In this document: one piece after another, positions 1 through 6,198 of the stretch | Position numbering within the stretch: the first letter of the stretch is position 1 | Layout of the letters: every line of letters starts with the position of its first letter | NCBI GenBank assembly: GCA_018883625.1 | Contig: JAHLFV010000102.1 | Location: 1 to 8,545, forward strand | Origin: Candidatus Treponema excrementipullorum | GTDB taxonomy: Bacteria > Spirochaetota > Spirochaetia > Treponematales > Treponemataceae | Length of the DNA: 8,545 nucleotides | Reading direction: 5' to 3' | Notes under the pieces: model-generated | What the model was told of the DNA's origin: nothing | Seen by the model: only the letters and a program-made list of their open reading frames with translations | The model's database searches: none | Translations under genes and position numbers: made by a program

Positions 1-1
1 A

Positions 2-40
2 TATTCAATGGATCAGATTAAATCCGTATATGGTGATTAA
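2..40 (+). CDS. flgD: C-terminal tail of preceding gene, probably FlgD hook-cap/scaffold (partial)
   Basis: An open frame enters from the left edge and ends at a TAA at 38-40. The visible residues read YSMDQIKSVYGD. The hydrophobic 'xMDQIxxVY' ending resembles the last beta strand of FlgD proteins, and flgD directly precedes flgE in treponemal fla operons. The stop lies 12 bases before the flgE start, so the two genes are almost certainly co-transcribed. The FlgD identity rests mainly on gene order, because only 12 residues are visible. Confidence 0.55.
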   Translation, partial: YSMDQIKSVYGD

Positions 41-52
41 GAGGGTAGTTAT

Positions 53-1444
53 ATGATGAGATCACTTTACTCCGGTGTATCCGGAATGCAGAACCACCAG
101 ACACGTCTGGATGTAATCGGTAACAACGTTGCAAATGTTAATACGACAGGTTTTAAAAAAGGTCGTGTTAATTTTCAGGACATGATTTCCCAGCAAATTT
201 CCGGGGCAGCCCGTCCTACCACAGAAGTTGGCGGTGTTAACCCCAAAGAAGTAGGTCTCGGTGTTATGACTGCTAGCATTGACACCATTTTTACTCAGGG
301 AAATTTGCAGACAACAGGTGTTTCTACCGATGTTGCAATTCAGGGAAACGGTTTCTTTGTATTGAAAAATGGTGAAGAAACATTTTACACCCGAGCCGGT
401 GCTTTCGGTGTTGACAGTGAGGGAACATTGGTAAATCCTGCCAACGGAATGCGGGTTCAGGGATGGATGGCACAAGAAATGAACGGTGAAGTTGTGTTGA
501 ATACGGCCAGTGCCACAGAAGATTTGATTATTCCTATCGGACAAAAAGATCCTGCAAAAGCAACTGAATATGTTAATTTTGCTTGTAACTTGAATAAAAA
601 CACTCCGGAAATCCTTGAAGGTGCAAGTCCTGCCGACATTGCAAAGGGAACATGGGCTACAGAGCAAAAGATTTATGACAGCTTTGGTAATGAACACATC
701 TTGTCTGTATCTTTTACCCGTGTGACCGGTAATCCCAATCAGTGGCAGGCTACAGTTCAGATTGATCCTGAAAGTGTAGAAAATACTCAAACCCGTGTCG
801 GTTTGGGAACAACAGACGGTACAGGAAATACTTTCATCATCAACTTTGACAATAACGGAACATTACAGTCAGTAACAGACACCGCCGGTAACGTATCAAA
901 TCCTGCCGGTGAAATTGTAGTACAGACATCTTTCAATGTTCCCGGTGCAAATCCCGATGATGCCGGCAATCCTTATCGTCAGACATTGAATATTAATTTG
1001 GGAACCATCGGAAGTTTGAAAAACACAGTAACCCAGAGTGCTTCTCAGAGTTCAACCAAGGCATTCTACCAGGACGGATACACCATGGGCTACTTGGATA
1101 ACTTTAAAATCGATTCTACAGGAACCATTACCGGTGTTTATTCTAACGGAACAAACAGAGTAATCGGACAAATTGCCATGGCTACCTTTACAAATCAGGG
1201 TGGTTTGGAAAAAGCCGGAGACAATACCTATGTAGAATCAAATAACTCCGGTTTGGCTAATATCGGTACTTCCGGTATTGCCGGAAAAGGTTCTATGTTG
1301 GCCGGTGCTTTGGAAATGTCTAACGTTGACTTAACAGAACAGTTTACGGATATGATCGTTACTCAGCGTGGTTTCCAGGCTAACTCAAAAACAATTCAGA
1401 CAGCTGACACATTGTTGGAAACAGTAATGAGTCTGAAACGTTAA
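53..1444 (+). CDS. flgE: Flagellar hook protein FlgE
   Basis: FlgE polymerises into the flexible hook joining the basal body to the flagellar filament, which in spirochaetes lies in the periplasm. The N-terminus (residues 4-35, LYSGVSGMQNHQTRLDVIGNN followed by NVNTTGFKK) is the rod/hook/filament-hook signature. The C-terminus (about 423-463, SNVDLTEQFTDMIVTQRGFQANSK onward) is the matching FlgE/FlgG C-terminal helix. The 463-residue length fits treponemal FlgE, which is longer than enteric FlgE. Lys165, Cys178 and Asn179 are all present. In T. denticola, Cys178 is converted to dehydroalanine and joined to Lys165 of a neighbouring subunit as lysinoalanine. Two adjacent ATGs (53 and 56) are possible starts. 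An AGGG-type ribosome site at 42-45 fits the first. The gene is followed at once by a strong terminator, so it ends a transcription unit or is attenuated there. Confidence 0.97.
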   Translation: MMRSLYSGVSGMQNHQTRLDVIGNNVANVNTTGFKKGRVNFQDMISQQISGAARPTTEVGGVNPKEVGLGVMTASIDTIFTQGNLQTTGVSTDVAIQGNGFFVLKNGEETFYTRAGAFGVDSEGTLVNPANGMRVQGWMAQEMNGEVVLNTASATEDLIIPIGQKDPAKATEYVNFACNLNKNTPEILEGASPADIAKGTWATEQKIYDSFGNEHILSVSFTRVTGNPNQWQATVQIDPESVENTQTRVGLGTTDGTGNTFIINFDNNGTLQSVTDTAGNVSNPAGEIVVQTSFNVPGANPDDAGNPYRQTLNINLGTIGSLKNTVTQSASQSSTKAFYQDGYTMGYLDNFKIDSTGTITGVYSNGTNRVIGQIAMATFTNQGGLEKAGDNTYVESNNSGLANIGTSGIAGKGSMLAGALEMSNVDLTEQFTDMIVTQRGFQANSKTIQTADTLLETVMSLKR

Positions 1445-1463
1445 AGTACTTAGCAAGTAAAGT

Positions 1464-1501
1464 TGCCGATTTTGGAAGTTTTCAAAATCGGCATTTTTTT
1501 T
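1464..1501 (+). terminator. Rho-independent terminator after flgE
   Basis: Perfect inverted repeat GCCGATTTTG (1465-1474) / CAAAATCGGC (1483-1492). It can be extended by an outer T-A pair (1464/1493) and by inner G-U and A-U pairs to a 4-base loop. It is followed directly by eight T residues (1494-1501). It starts 20 bases after the flgE stop. This is a textbook intrinsic terminator on the + strand. It lies inside what is otherwise a continuous run of flagellar genes, so it should reduce or stop read-through from flgE into flbD and the motor genes. Confidence 0.92.
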
Positions 1502-1597
1502 ATCGGGGATAAATATGGGAAAATCTTTAATTTTGTGTATTTGTGTATTATTTTTTTTGAAAATAAATCATATTACAGCTTTTTTTTCTCATATTTA
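1502..1597. other. AT-rich non-coding spacer upstream of motor-gene promoter
   Basis: This stretch has no convincing gene. It is strongly AT-rich with two runs of eight T (1551-1558 and 1580-1587) and could act as an UP-like element for the promoter just downstream. A short open frame crosses it (1463-1687), but it begins inside the terminator stem, has low-complexity content and no ribosome site, so I do not call it. Confidence 0.5.
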
Positions 1598-1626
1598 TTC
1601 ACAAAAAACCGATATTGTAATAGAAT
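1598..1626 (+). promoter_or_regulatory. Predicted sigma70-type promoter for flbD-mot-fli unit
   Basis: TTCACA at 1598-1603 (5 of 6 to TTGACA) and TAGAAT at 1621-1626 (5 of 6 to TATAAT) are separated by exactly 17 bases, with AT-rich DNA upstream. The start of transcription would be near 1633, about 47 bases before flbD. The position, between the flgE terminator and the next gene, supports it. No sigma28 consensus (TAAA, about 15 bases, GCCGATAA) is seen here. The prediction is from sequence only. Confidence 0.6.
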
Positions 1627-1645
1627 GAGCTCGGAGGATTGTACA

Positions 1646-1666
1646 GAGGGGTATTTATACCTTCTC
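1646..1666 (+). promoter_or_regulatory. Small hairpin in flbD leader
   Basis: GAGGGGTA (1646-1653) can pair with TACCTTCTC (1658-1666) over a TTTA loop, with one bulged T and one G-U pair. It lies between a strong but distant GGAGGA sequence (1633-1638) and the flbD start, which itself has only a weak ribosome site. It might modulate translation of flbD by hiding the GAGGGG stretch or by shortening the distance from GGAGGA to the start. The stem is short and the role is conjecture. Confidence 0.3.
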
Positions 1667-1679
1667 GGAATTGTTGCCT

Positions 1680-1877
1680 ATGATTGAAGTTATGCGTTTA
1701 GACGGAAAACGATATTGGATTAATCCCCATCAGATTGAGTCCATAGAGTGTAATCCCGATGTCACTTTAACCATGCTGTCTGGGAAACATGTTGTAGTTA
1801 AGAATTCCCCCGAAGAAATTCTAGATAAAATTGTCGAGTATCGTCGCCGGATCGGTGCTTTCAAGAATGAAGAATAA
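1680..1877 (+). CDS. flbD: FlbD/SwrD-family small flagellar protein
   Basis: A 65-residue protein of the FlbD family (YlzI/SwrD in Bacillus), found beside motA or flgE in many fla operons. In B. subtilis SwrD increases flagellar motor torque. The visible family pattern is MIEVMRLDGKRYWINPHQIE, then a 'NPDVTLTMLSGKHVVVKNSPEEIL' block and a basic-acidic tail; there is no signal peptide or membrane segment. I start at ATG 1680 because family members begin with a short M-I-x-V-T/M-R-L sequence. Upstream TTGs at 1671 and 1674 would add three or two residues. The ribosome site is weak (CGGAA at 1666-1670), unlike its neighbours. It is the first gene after the predicted promoter, 21 bases before motA. 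This is unlikely to be the unrelated Caulobacter transcription factor also called FlbD. Confidence 0.9.
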   Translation: MIEVMRLDGKRYWINPHQIESIECNPDVTLTMLSGKHVVVKNSPEEILDKIVEYRRRIGAFKNEE

Positions 1878-1898
1878 AACAGGTAGAGGAGTTTTTCC

Positions 1899-2681
1899 AT
1901 GGATATAGCAACAATAATTGGTTTGGTGGGTGGTGTAGCCGCGATCATCATGTCTGTTATTACTTCCGGTGGTTCCTTGATGGGAATTATTGATATTCCT
2001 TCAGTGTTCATGACTATCGGAGGTTCGTTTTGTGCGATTTTGATTGTTTCTCCCATGAAGGACGTTCTTCATACATTCAAAGTATTGGGGAAGGTTTTTA
2101 AAATCCCCGATTTTGGTGAAAAAGTGTTGGTACAAAACATGGTAGCCCTGTCGGAAAAAGCCCGTCGTGAGGGTATTTTGGCTTTGGAAGAAGGGTTGGA
2201 AGACTTGGAAGACGAGTTTATGAAGACCGGTCTCCGTCTTGTTGTTGACGGTACTGACGGTGCAGTTATCCGGACTATTTTGGAAAGTGAGATGGATCAG
2301 GTTGAAGCCCGTCACATGGTATATATAAATATTATGACCCAGTGGTCAGGTTACGCTCCCGGTTTCGGTATGATCGGTACCGTATTGGGATTGATTGGTA
2401 TGTTGAGAAACTTGGAAGACAAGTCTTCTCTCGGTCCTAACATGGCTGTTGCTCTTGTTACTACCTTGTACGGATCATTGATGGCAAACTGGATTATCGG
2501 TCCTATGGCACAAAAACTGATCAATCAGAATAGTCAGGAAATGCGTATCAAGGAAATGATAATCGAGGGGGTATTGTCTATTCAGGCCGGTGATAACCCC
2601 CGTATTCTTGCACTAAAATTGCTTACCTATTTGGATCCGAAATCAAGAAAGGCTATAGAAGCCGATGTTCTTAAGGACTAG
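1899..2681 (+). CDS. motA: Flagellar motor stator protein MotA
   Basis: MotA forms the ion-conducting stator with MotB in the inner membrane and pushes on FliG to rotate the flagellum. The 260-residue protein has the four-helix plan: segments at about 3-22 and 33-51, a long cytoplasmic loop (about 52-145), then segments at about 152-170 and 181-203. The loop carries ARREGILALEEGLE (88-101), with Arg89/Arg90 and Glu97/Glu98 in the region that makes electrostatic contact with FliG in E. coli. The conserved prolines are seen as Pro154 (APGFGMIGTVLG) and Pro202 (IIGPMA). A good ribosome site AGAGGAG (1885-1891) lies 7 bases before the ATG. The stop codon at 2679-2681 shares its last base with the ribosome site of motB, which suggests coupled translation. 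Confidence 0.97.
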   Translation: MDIATIIGLVGGVAAIIMSVITSGGSLMGIIDIPSVFMTIGGSFCAILIVSPMKDVLHTFKVLGKVFKIPDFGEKVLVQNMVALSEKARREGILALEEGLEDLEDEFMKTGLRLVVDGTDGAVIRTILESEMDQVEARHMVYINIMTQWSGYAPGFGMIGTVLGLIGMLRNLEDKSSLGPNMAVALVTTLYGSLMANWIIGPMAQKLINQNSQEMRIKEMIIEGVLSIQAGDNPRILALKLLTYLDPKSRKAIEADVLKD

Positions 2682-2690
2682 GAGGAGGTC

Positions 2691-3410
2691 GTGGCTAAGA
2701 GGAAGAAAAGAGAACCGGGTCAGGCTTCTTTGGCATGGATGACAACCTACGGTGACATGATTACCTTGATGCTCTGCTTTTTCGTCGCGTTGTTTAACCC
2801 CACAGAGATAGACGCCGTGCAAATGGCTGCTTTAACAGCTTCCATACAGGGAGATCCCAACGGTGGCGGTCAGTCTCTTTCAGCGGGACGGTTGGCAGAT
2901 TTAGGTAATACCATCAACAGTTTACCGGCTGCAGAGAAGGGAAAGGTTTTGGGATTAGCCGTTAAGAAGGCTATCAGCGTTTTCGCTCCCGACGTGAAAA
3001 CAAACAAGATAACCCTGTCCAGTGATGAACGGGGGCTTGTAATAACATTGGCATCTGATGCTTTTTTTGCACCGGGAAGTGCAAATCTAAGAATCGATGA
3101 CACCCGAGAAACCATGTTGCGTCTTGCACAGTTCTTATCTGATGCAGATTTGAAAGACAGACGGTTTCGTATAGAGGGACATACAGATAATTCCCCTGTG
3201 TCTAATGATGCTTTTGCTAGCAATTGGGAGTTGTCTACTGCCCGAGCAACGAATGTACTTCATTATCTGGCAGACTTCGGAGTTAACGAAGGACAGTTTT
3301 CCGTTGCCGGATATGCAGATACCCGTCCAAAGGTGTCAAATGACACAGCAGAAGGTCGGGCATATAACCGCCGTGTAGATATTATTATTCTTGACGACGG
3401 ACATTTTTAA
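2691..3410 (+). CDS. motB: Flagellar motor stator protein MotB (OmpA-like C-terminus)
   Basis: MotB pairs with MotA and anchors the stator to peptidoglycan. The single membrane helix (about 20-37, YGDMITLMLCFFVALF) contains Asp22, the expected ion-binding aspartate (Asp32 in E. coli). After a linker, the OmpA-like peptidoglycan-binding domain occupies about 115-235, with EGHTDNSPV (162-170), NWELSTARA (178-186) and NRRVDI (226-231). The 239 residues are a complete but short MotB. The start is GTG 2691, chosen because GGAGGAGG (2681-2688) lies just upstream and the next residues are the usual basic K/R-rich N-terminus. It sits 9 bases after the motA stop. Ion specificity (H+ or Na+) cannot be fixed from this sequence. 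Confidence 0.96.
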   Translation: MAKRKKREPGQASLAWMTTYGDMITLMLCFFVALFNPTEIDAVQMAALTASIQGDPNGGGQSLSAGRLADLGNTINSLPAAEKGKVLGLAVKKAISVFAPDVKTNKITLSSDERGLVITLASDAFFAPGSANLRIDDTRETMLRLAQFLSDADLKDRRFRIEGHTDNSPVSNDAFASNWELSTARATNVLHYLADFGVNEGQFSVAGYADTRPKVSNDTAEGRAYNRRVDIIILDDGHF

Positions 3411-3468
3411 TATAGGATTGAACACTGTAATATAGTTCTGAAAAGGAAAGGATCAGAAGGAGGTATTT
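3411..3468 (+). promoter_or_regulatory. motB-fliL spacer with strong ribosome binding site
   Basis: A 58-base spacer, the longest gap inside the motor unit. It holds AGAAGGAGGT at 3455-3464, a near-perfect Shine-Dalgarno sequence placed 5 bases (GGAGG end to ATG) before fliL. I see no convincing terminator or sigma70 promoter in it. The strong site suggests that fliL is translated efficiently and independently of motB. Confidence 0.6.
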
Positions 3469-4020
3469 ATGGCTGATGACGATTTGGGATTTGATGATAA
3501 CACCGAGAATACCAGTGGTTCAGACAAAAAAGGCAAGGGCGTTGGCGGTTTATTCCCGATGCTGCTGAAATGGATTGCTATCATTTTAGGTGCAATCATA
3601 ATTATCGTAACGGTTTCCGTTATTACGGTAAAAATTGTCAGCGGAAATACCGCTCACCAGCAATATATCCCTATCTCAGAGGAATATGTAGGAAAGAGAG
3701 AAGTATTGGATTGGTATACTTCTTTGGGTCAGATCACTACGAAAACGGTTGATCCTGTTCCTGCAAGTGTTATCGTGGATGTAGTTATCGGATATAAAGT
3801 AGGTGATAAAGCAGCTTCAACAGAAATTACACAACGTCAGATTGAAATTGTGTCATTTTTACGACGGTATTTTTCACAGTTGACTGTAGAAGACCTGAAA
3901 CCTCAGAATGAAGATAAACGGTGTATCGAGATCCGCAATGCGATCAACGACGATATACTCAGTTCTTCAAAAATCAGAGATGTACAGTTTAAGTCTTTGC
4001 AGGTAGTAGAACAGTATTAA
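3469..4020 (+). CDS. fliL: Flagellar basal-body/stator-associated protein FliL
   Basis: FliL is a single-pass inner-membrane protein that associates with stators and supports motor function and, in spirochaetes, the orientation of periplasmic flagella. The 183-residue protein has an acidic, disordered-looking N-terminus (1-22, MADDDLGFDDNTENTSGSDK), a membrane helix at about 29-55, and a periplasmic domain. This ends in the family pattern: ITQRQIEIVSFLRRYFSQLTVEDL (about 120-143), then RCIEIRNAINDDIL (151-164) and the closing IRDVQFKSLQVVEQY. Its place between motB and fliM is the usual spirochaete order. The stop is 12 bases before fliM. Confidence 0.95.
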   Translation: MADDDLGFDDNTENTSGSDKKGKGVGGLFPMLLKWIAIILGAIIIIVTVSVITVKIVSGNTAHQQYIPISEEYVGKREVLDWYTSLGQITTKTVDPVPASVIVDVVIGYKVGDKAASTEITQRQIEIVSFLRRYFSQLTVEDLKPQNEDKRCIEIRNAINDDILSSSKIRDVQFKSLQVVEQY

Positions 4021-4032
4021 TAGGGTAGTGAT

Positions 4033-5067
4033 ATGAATGAAGTTTTGTCACAGGACGAAATAGACCAGCTTCTCGCCGCGATCAGTTCCGGAAATGCAGA
4101 TGCAGAGGAATTTAAGCCGGTAAATGATACTCGTAAAATCAAAATTTACGATTTCAAACGTCCGGATAAGTTTTCAAAAGAACAGATTCGTACTGTGTCT
4201 ATTATGCACGAAACCTTTGCCCGTTTGACAACTACCAGTCTTTCTGCTCAGTTACGGAGTATGGTGCACGTCCATGTGGCATCGGTAGATCAGTTGACTT
4301 ATGAAGAGTTTATCAGGTCTATTCCTACACCTACGACACTTGCGGTAATAAATATGGATCCTTTGAAGGGTAATGCTATTTTAGAGATAGATCCTGCTAT
4401 TACCTTTTCTATGATAGACCGTCTGTTTGGTGGAACCGGTCAGGGTGCCAAAGTTCAGCGGGATTTGACCGATATTGAGCAATCCGTAATGGAAGGCATT
4501 ATTGTTCGAATACTTGCAAACATGAGAGAAGCATGGACCCAGGTTATCGACTTACGACCACGGTTGGGACAGATTGAAACAAACCCGCAGTTTGCCCAGA
4601 TTGTTCCCCCTTCAGAGATGGTAGTATTGGTAACATTGGAAACAAAGGTTGGGGAGGAAGAAGGTATGATGAACTTCTGTATTCCCTATATTACCATTGA
4701 GCCGATTATTTCAAAATTATCTTCTCAGTTCTGGTTTTCTTCTGTACGCAGAAGTTCCACGACTCAGTACCTAGGGGTATTGAAAGAAAAACTGGCTGAT
4801 GTGGATATGGACGTTGTAGCGGAGATCGGTTCCGTATCTTTGCCTATTCGGGATGTTTTGTCTTTAAGTGTGGGCGATACTGTCCGATTATCTAATGTGA
4901 GAATTACAGATCCTATAACATTAAGTGTAGGAAACAAGAAGAAATTTTTATGCCAGCCCGGCGTAATAGGAAAAAAAATGGCAGTTCAGGTGCTCAGCAA
5001 ACTGGAACAGGAAACTTCCGAGCAGCTGGATGAGTTAGCCGTAGAAGGAGAGGATACATATGAGTGA
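4033..5067 (+). CDS. fliM: Flagellar motor switch protein FliM
   Basis: FliM is the middle layer of the C-ring; phospho-CheY binds its N-terminus to change the direction of rotation. Residues 5-14 (LSQDEIDQLL) are the CheY-P-binding motif. A linker leads to the CheC-like middle domain (about 45-230), with LFGGTGQ (131-137) as the FliG-contacting GGxG loop. A SpoA/FliN-like C-terminal domain follows (about 250-322, 'ADVDMDVVAEIGSVSLPIRDVL' region). At 344 residues it is of normal length. A weak AGGG ribosome site (4022-4025) precedes ATG 4033, as for flgE. The 3' end overlaps fliY by 8 bases (ATGAGTGA at 5060-5067), pointing to translational coupling of the two switch proteins. Confidence 0.97.
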   Translation: MNEVLSQDEIDQLLAAISSGNADAEEFKPVNDTRKIKIYDFKRPDKFSKEQIRTVSIMHETFARLTTTSLSAQLRSMVHVHVASVDQLTYEEFIRSIPTPTTLAVINMDPLKGNAILEIDPAITFSMIDRLFGGTGQGAKVQRDLTDIEQSVMEGIIVRILANMREAWTQVIDLRPRLGQIETNPQFAQIVPPSEMVVLVTLETKVGEEEGMMNFCIPYITIEPIISKLSSQFWFSSVRRSSTTQYLGVLKEKLADVDMDVVAEIGSVSLPIRDVLSLSVGDTVRLSNVRITDPITLSVGNKKKFLCQPGVIGKKMAVQVLSKLEQETSEQLDELAVEGEDTYE

Positions 5068-6190
5068 TGGTGCCATTTCTCAAGATGAAATTGATGCTTT
5101 GTTATCTGGAGTAGACATGGGTGGACTTTCTGGAGCTTCTTCACCATCCTCTAGTGTCAATATAGATACGGGCGTGTTGACTCAGTTTGCCACCGGAGTA
5201 AAAGACAGGTTAGCTTCCAATATCGGTTCCATGACAGGTATGTCTGCTTCTGCCGGATCCGTATCTGTAGAGAGCGTTAACCGAGATAAATTTTTATCTG
5301 TACTTCCCGAAGAGGTCGTTGCCGTTATGGCAGATTTTTCAGCAGGGCTTCAGGGAGATCATCTGTATGTGTTATCAACAGATTTTGCCAAAAAATTGGT
5401 AGGACTGATTAACAAAGAAGACAATGTTGAGTTAGATGACATGGCTCTTTCCGTAATTACGGAAGTTGTTTCTCAGCATACAGGGGCAGAGATAACAGAT
5501 TTAACAAAGAACGGTAACTTCCCCGGATTGGCATGTAATCCGGGAGAGTCAATTCACTGTCCTAAAGCGATGGTACGGTTTCCGCAGGGATCTTTTGCGC
5601 TGTTTTCTTACACGGTAACCTTAGACGGTACACCTTATGTGTTGTGGGAAGCAGTTTCCGGCAGTGCAGCAGAACAGATATCTGCAGCTTTAGGTGGACA
5701 GGGACAGGCTGCCGCTTCTCAGCCTATGCAAACTATGGGAAATATGAACATGTCGATGGGGCAACCTGCCGGCATGATGAATACAAATGCTACGAACATG
5801 AATCCGGTCATGGGTGGGGGTATGAATATGAACGGAATGGGCAACGGCTTTGTTTCTTCTCCTGTGGGAATGGGAGCTCCCAATGTACAGTCTTTGCAGT
5901 TCCCCGGTTTACAGGCAGGCGTAAGTACTGTAGAACAGGGAAATATCGGTCTAATCATGGATGTTTACATGGAAATGACCGTAGAATTGGGACGCACCAA
6001 GAAACAAATCAAAGAAATTTTGGGTATGGGTGAAGGTACAATTATCGAGTTGGATAAATTGGCCGGTGAGCCCGTAGATATTCTTGTTAACCATAAACCT
6101 ATTGCAAAAGGTGAGGTTGTTGTTATTGACGAAAACTTCGGTGTTCGTGTAACAGAAATCTTGTCTCCCTTGGAGCGGGTAAGCGGCTAG
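5060..6190 (+). CDS. fliY: Flagellar motor switch protein FliY (CheC-like middle, FliN/SpoA C-terminus)
   Basis: FliY takes the FliN place at the base of the C-ring, where it supports switching and docking of the export apparatus. The N-terminus ISQDEIDALLSG (6-17) copies the FliM CheY-P-binding motif. The middle (about 75-200) is a CheC-like fold. Residues 222-271 form a Met/Asn/Gly-rich linker, and about 296-372 are a SpoA domain (LIMDVYMEMTVELGRTK, then LDKLAGEPVDILVN and FGVRVTEI). In the CheC phosphatase consensus [DS]x3Ex2N, the second site reads SVITEVVS (131-138): the Glu is kept but Asn is replaced by Ser. The first site is not recognisable. Phosphatase activity is therefore doubtful, unlike Bacillus FliY. 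ATG 5060 follows AAGGAG (5045-5050) and overlaps the end of fliM. The 376-residue length is normal for FliY. Confidence 0.95.
   Translation: MSDGAISQDEIDALLSGVDMGGLSGASSPSSSVNIDTGVLTQFATGVKDRLASNIGSMTGMSASAGSVSVESVNRDKFLSVLPEEVVAVMADFSAGLQGDHLYVLSTDFAKKLVGLINKEDNVELDDMALSVITEVVSQHTGAEITDLTKNGNFPGLACNPGESIHCPKAMVRFPQGSFALFSYTVTLDGTPYVLWEAVSGSAAEQISAALGGQGQAAASQPMQTMGNMNMSMGQPAGMMNTNATNMNPVMGGGMNMNGMGNGFVSSPVGMGAPNVQSLQFPGLQAGVSTVEQGNIGLIMDVYMEMTVELGRTKKQIKEILGMGEGTIIELDKLAGEPVDILVNHKPIAKGEVVVIDENFGVRVTEILSPLERVSG
5723..5872 (+). repeat. Met/Asn/Gly-rich low-complexity linker within fliY
   Basis: This stretch codes for residues 222-271 of FliY. Thirteen methionines fall in residues 223-271, in imperfect M-x-M and NMN-type units (such as GNMNMSMG and GGGMNMNGMG). 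It separates the CheC-like and SpoA domains and is probably flexible. Linkers of this kind vary rapidly in length between strains. Confidence 0.7.
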
Positions 6191-6198
6191 GCCGTTGT

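Noticed and set aside
62..790. Long minus-strand open frame (242 codons) antisense to flgE
   Set aside because: It lies wholly within flgE, has no ribosome site or family pattern, and its cysteine-rich, irregular protein is typical of an antisense shadow.
1465..1474. GCCGAT in the flgE-flbD gap as a sigma28 -10 element
   Set aside because: It is part of the terminator stem, no TAAA lies about 15 bases upstream in the right context, and the following bases do not match GCCGATAA.
1639..1683. Possible 14-codon leader peptide from TTG 1639 ending at the flbD ATG
   Set aside because: The GGAGGA directly abuts the TTG, too close for normal initiation, and the codons show no regulatory pattern. 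Kept only as part of a speculative finding.
1463..1687. 74-codon + strand open frame across the flgE-flbD gap
   Set aside because: It starts inside the terminator stem, crosses the T-runs and the promoter, and codes for a Phe/Tyr/Ile-rich sequence with no recognisable family.
3411..3454. Possible promoter or inverted repeat (GAAC...GTTC) between motB and fliL
   Set aside because: The TATAGT at 3431 has no -35 partner at 16-18 bases, and the arms pair over only four bases.
5644..6033. 129-codon + strand frame inside fliY, and the 79-codon antisense frame at 5719-5958
   Set aside because: Both are shadows of the Met/Asn/Gly-rich linker and SpoA region of fliY, without starts or family signals.
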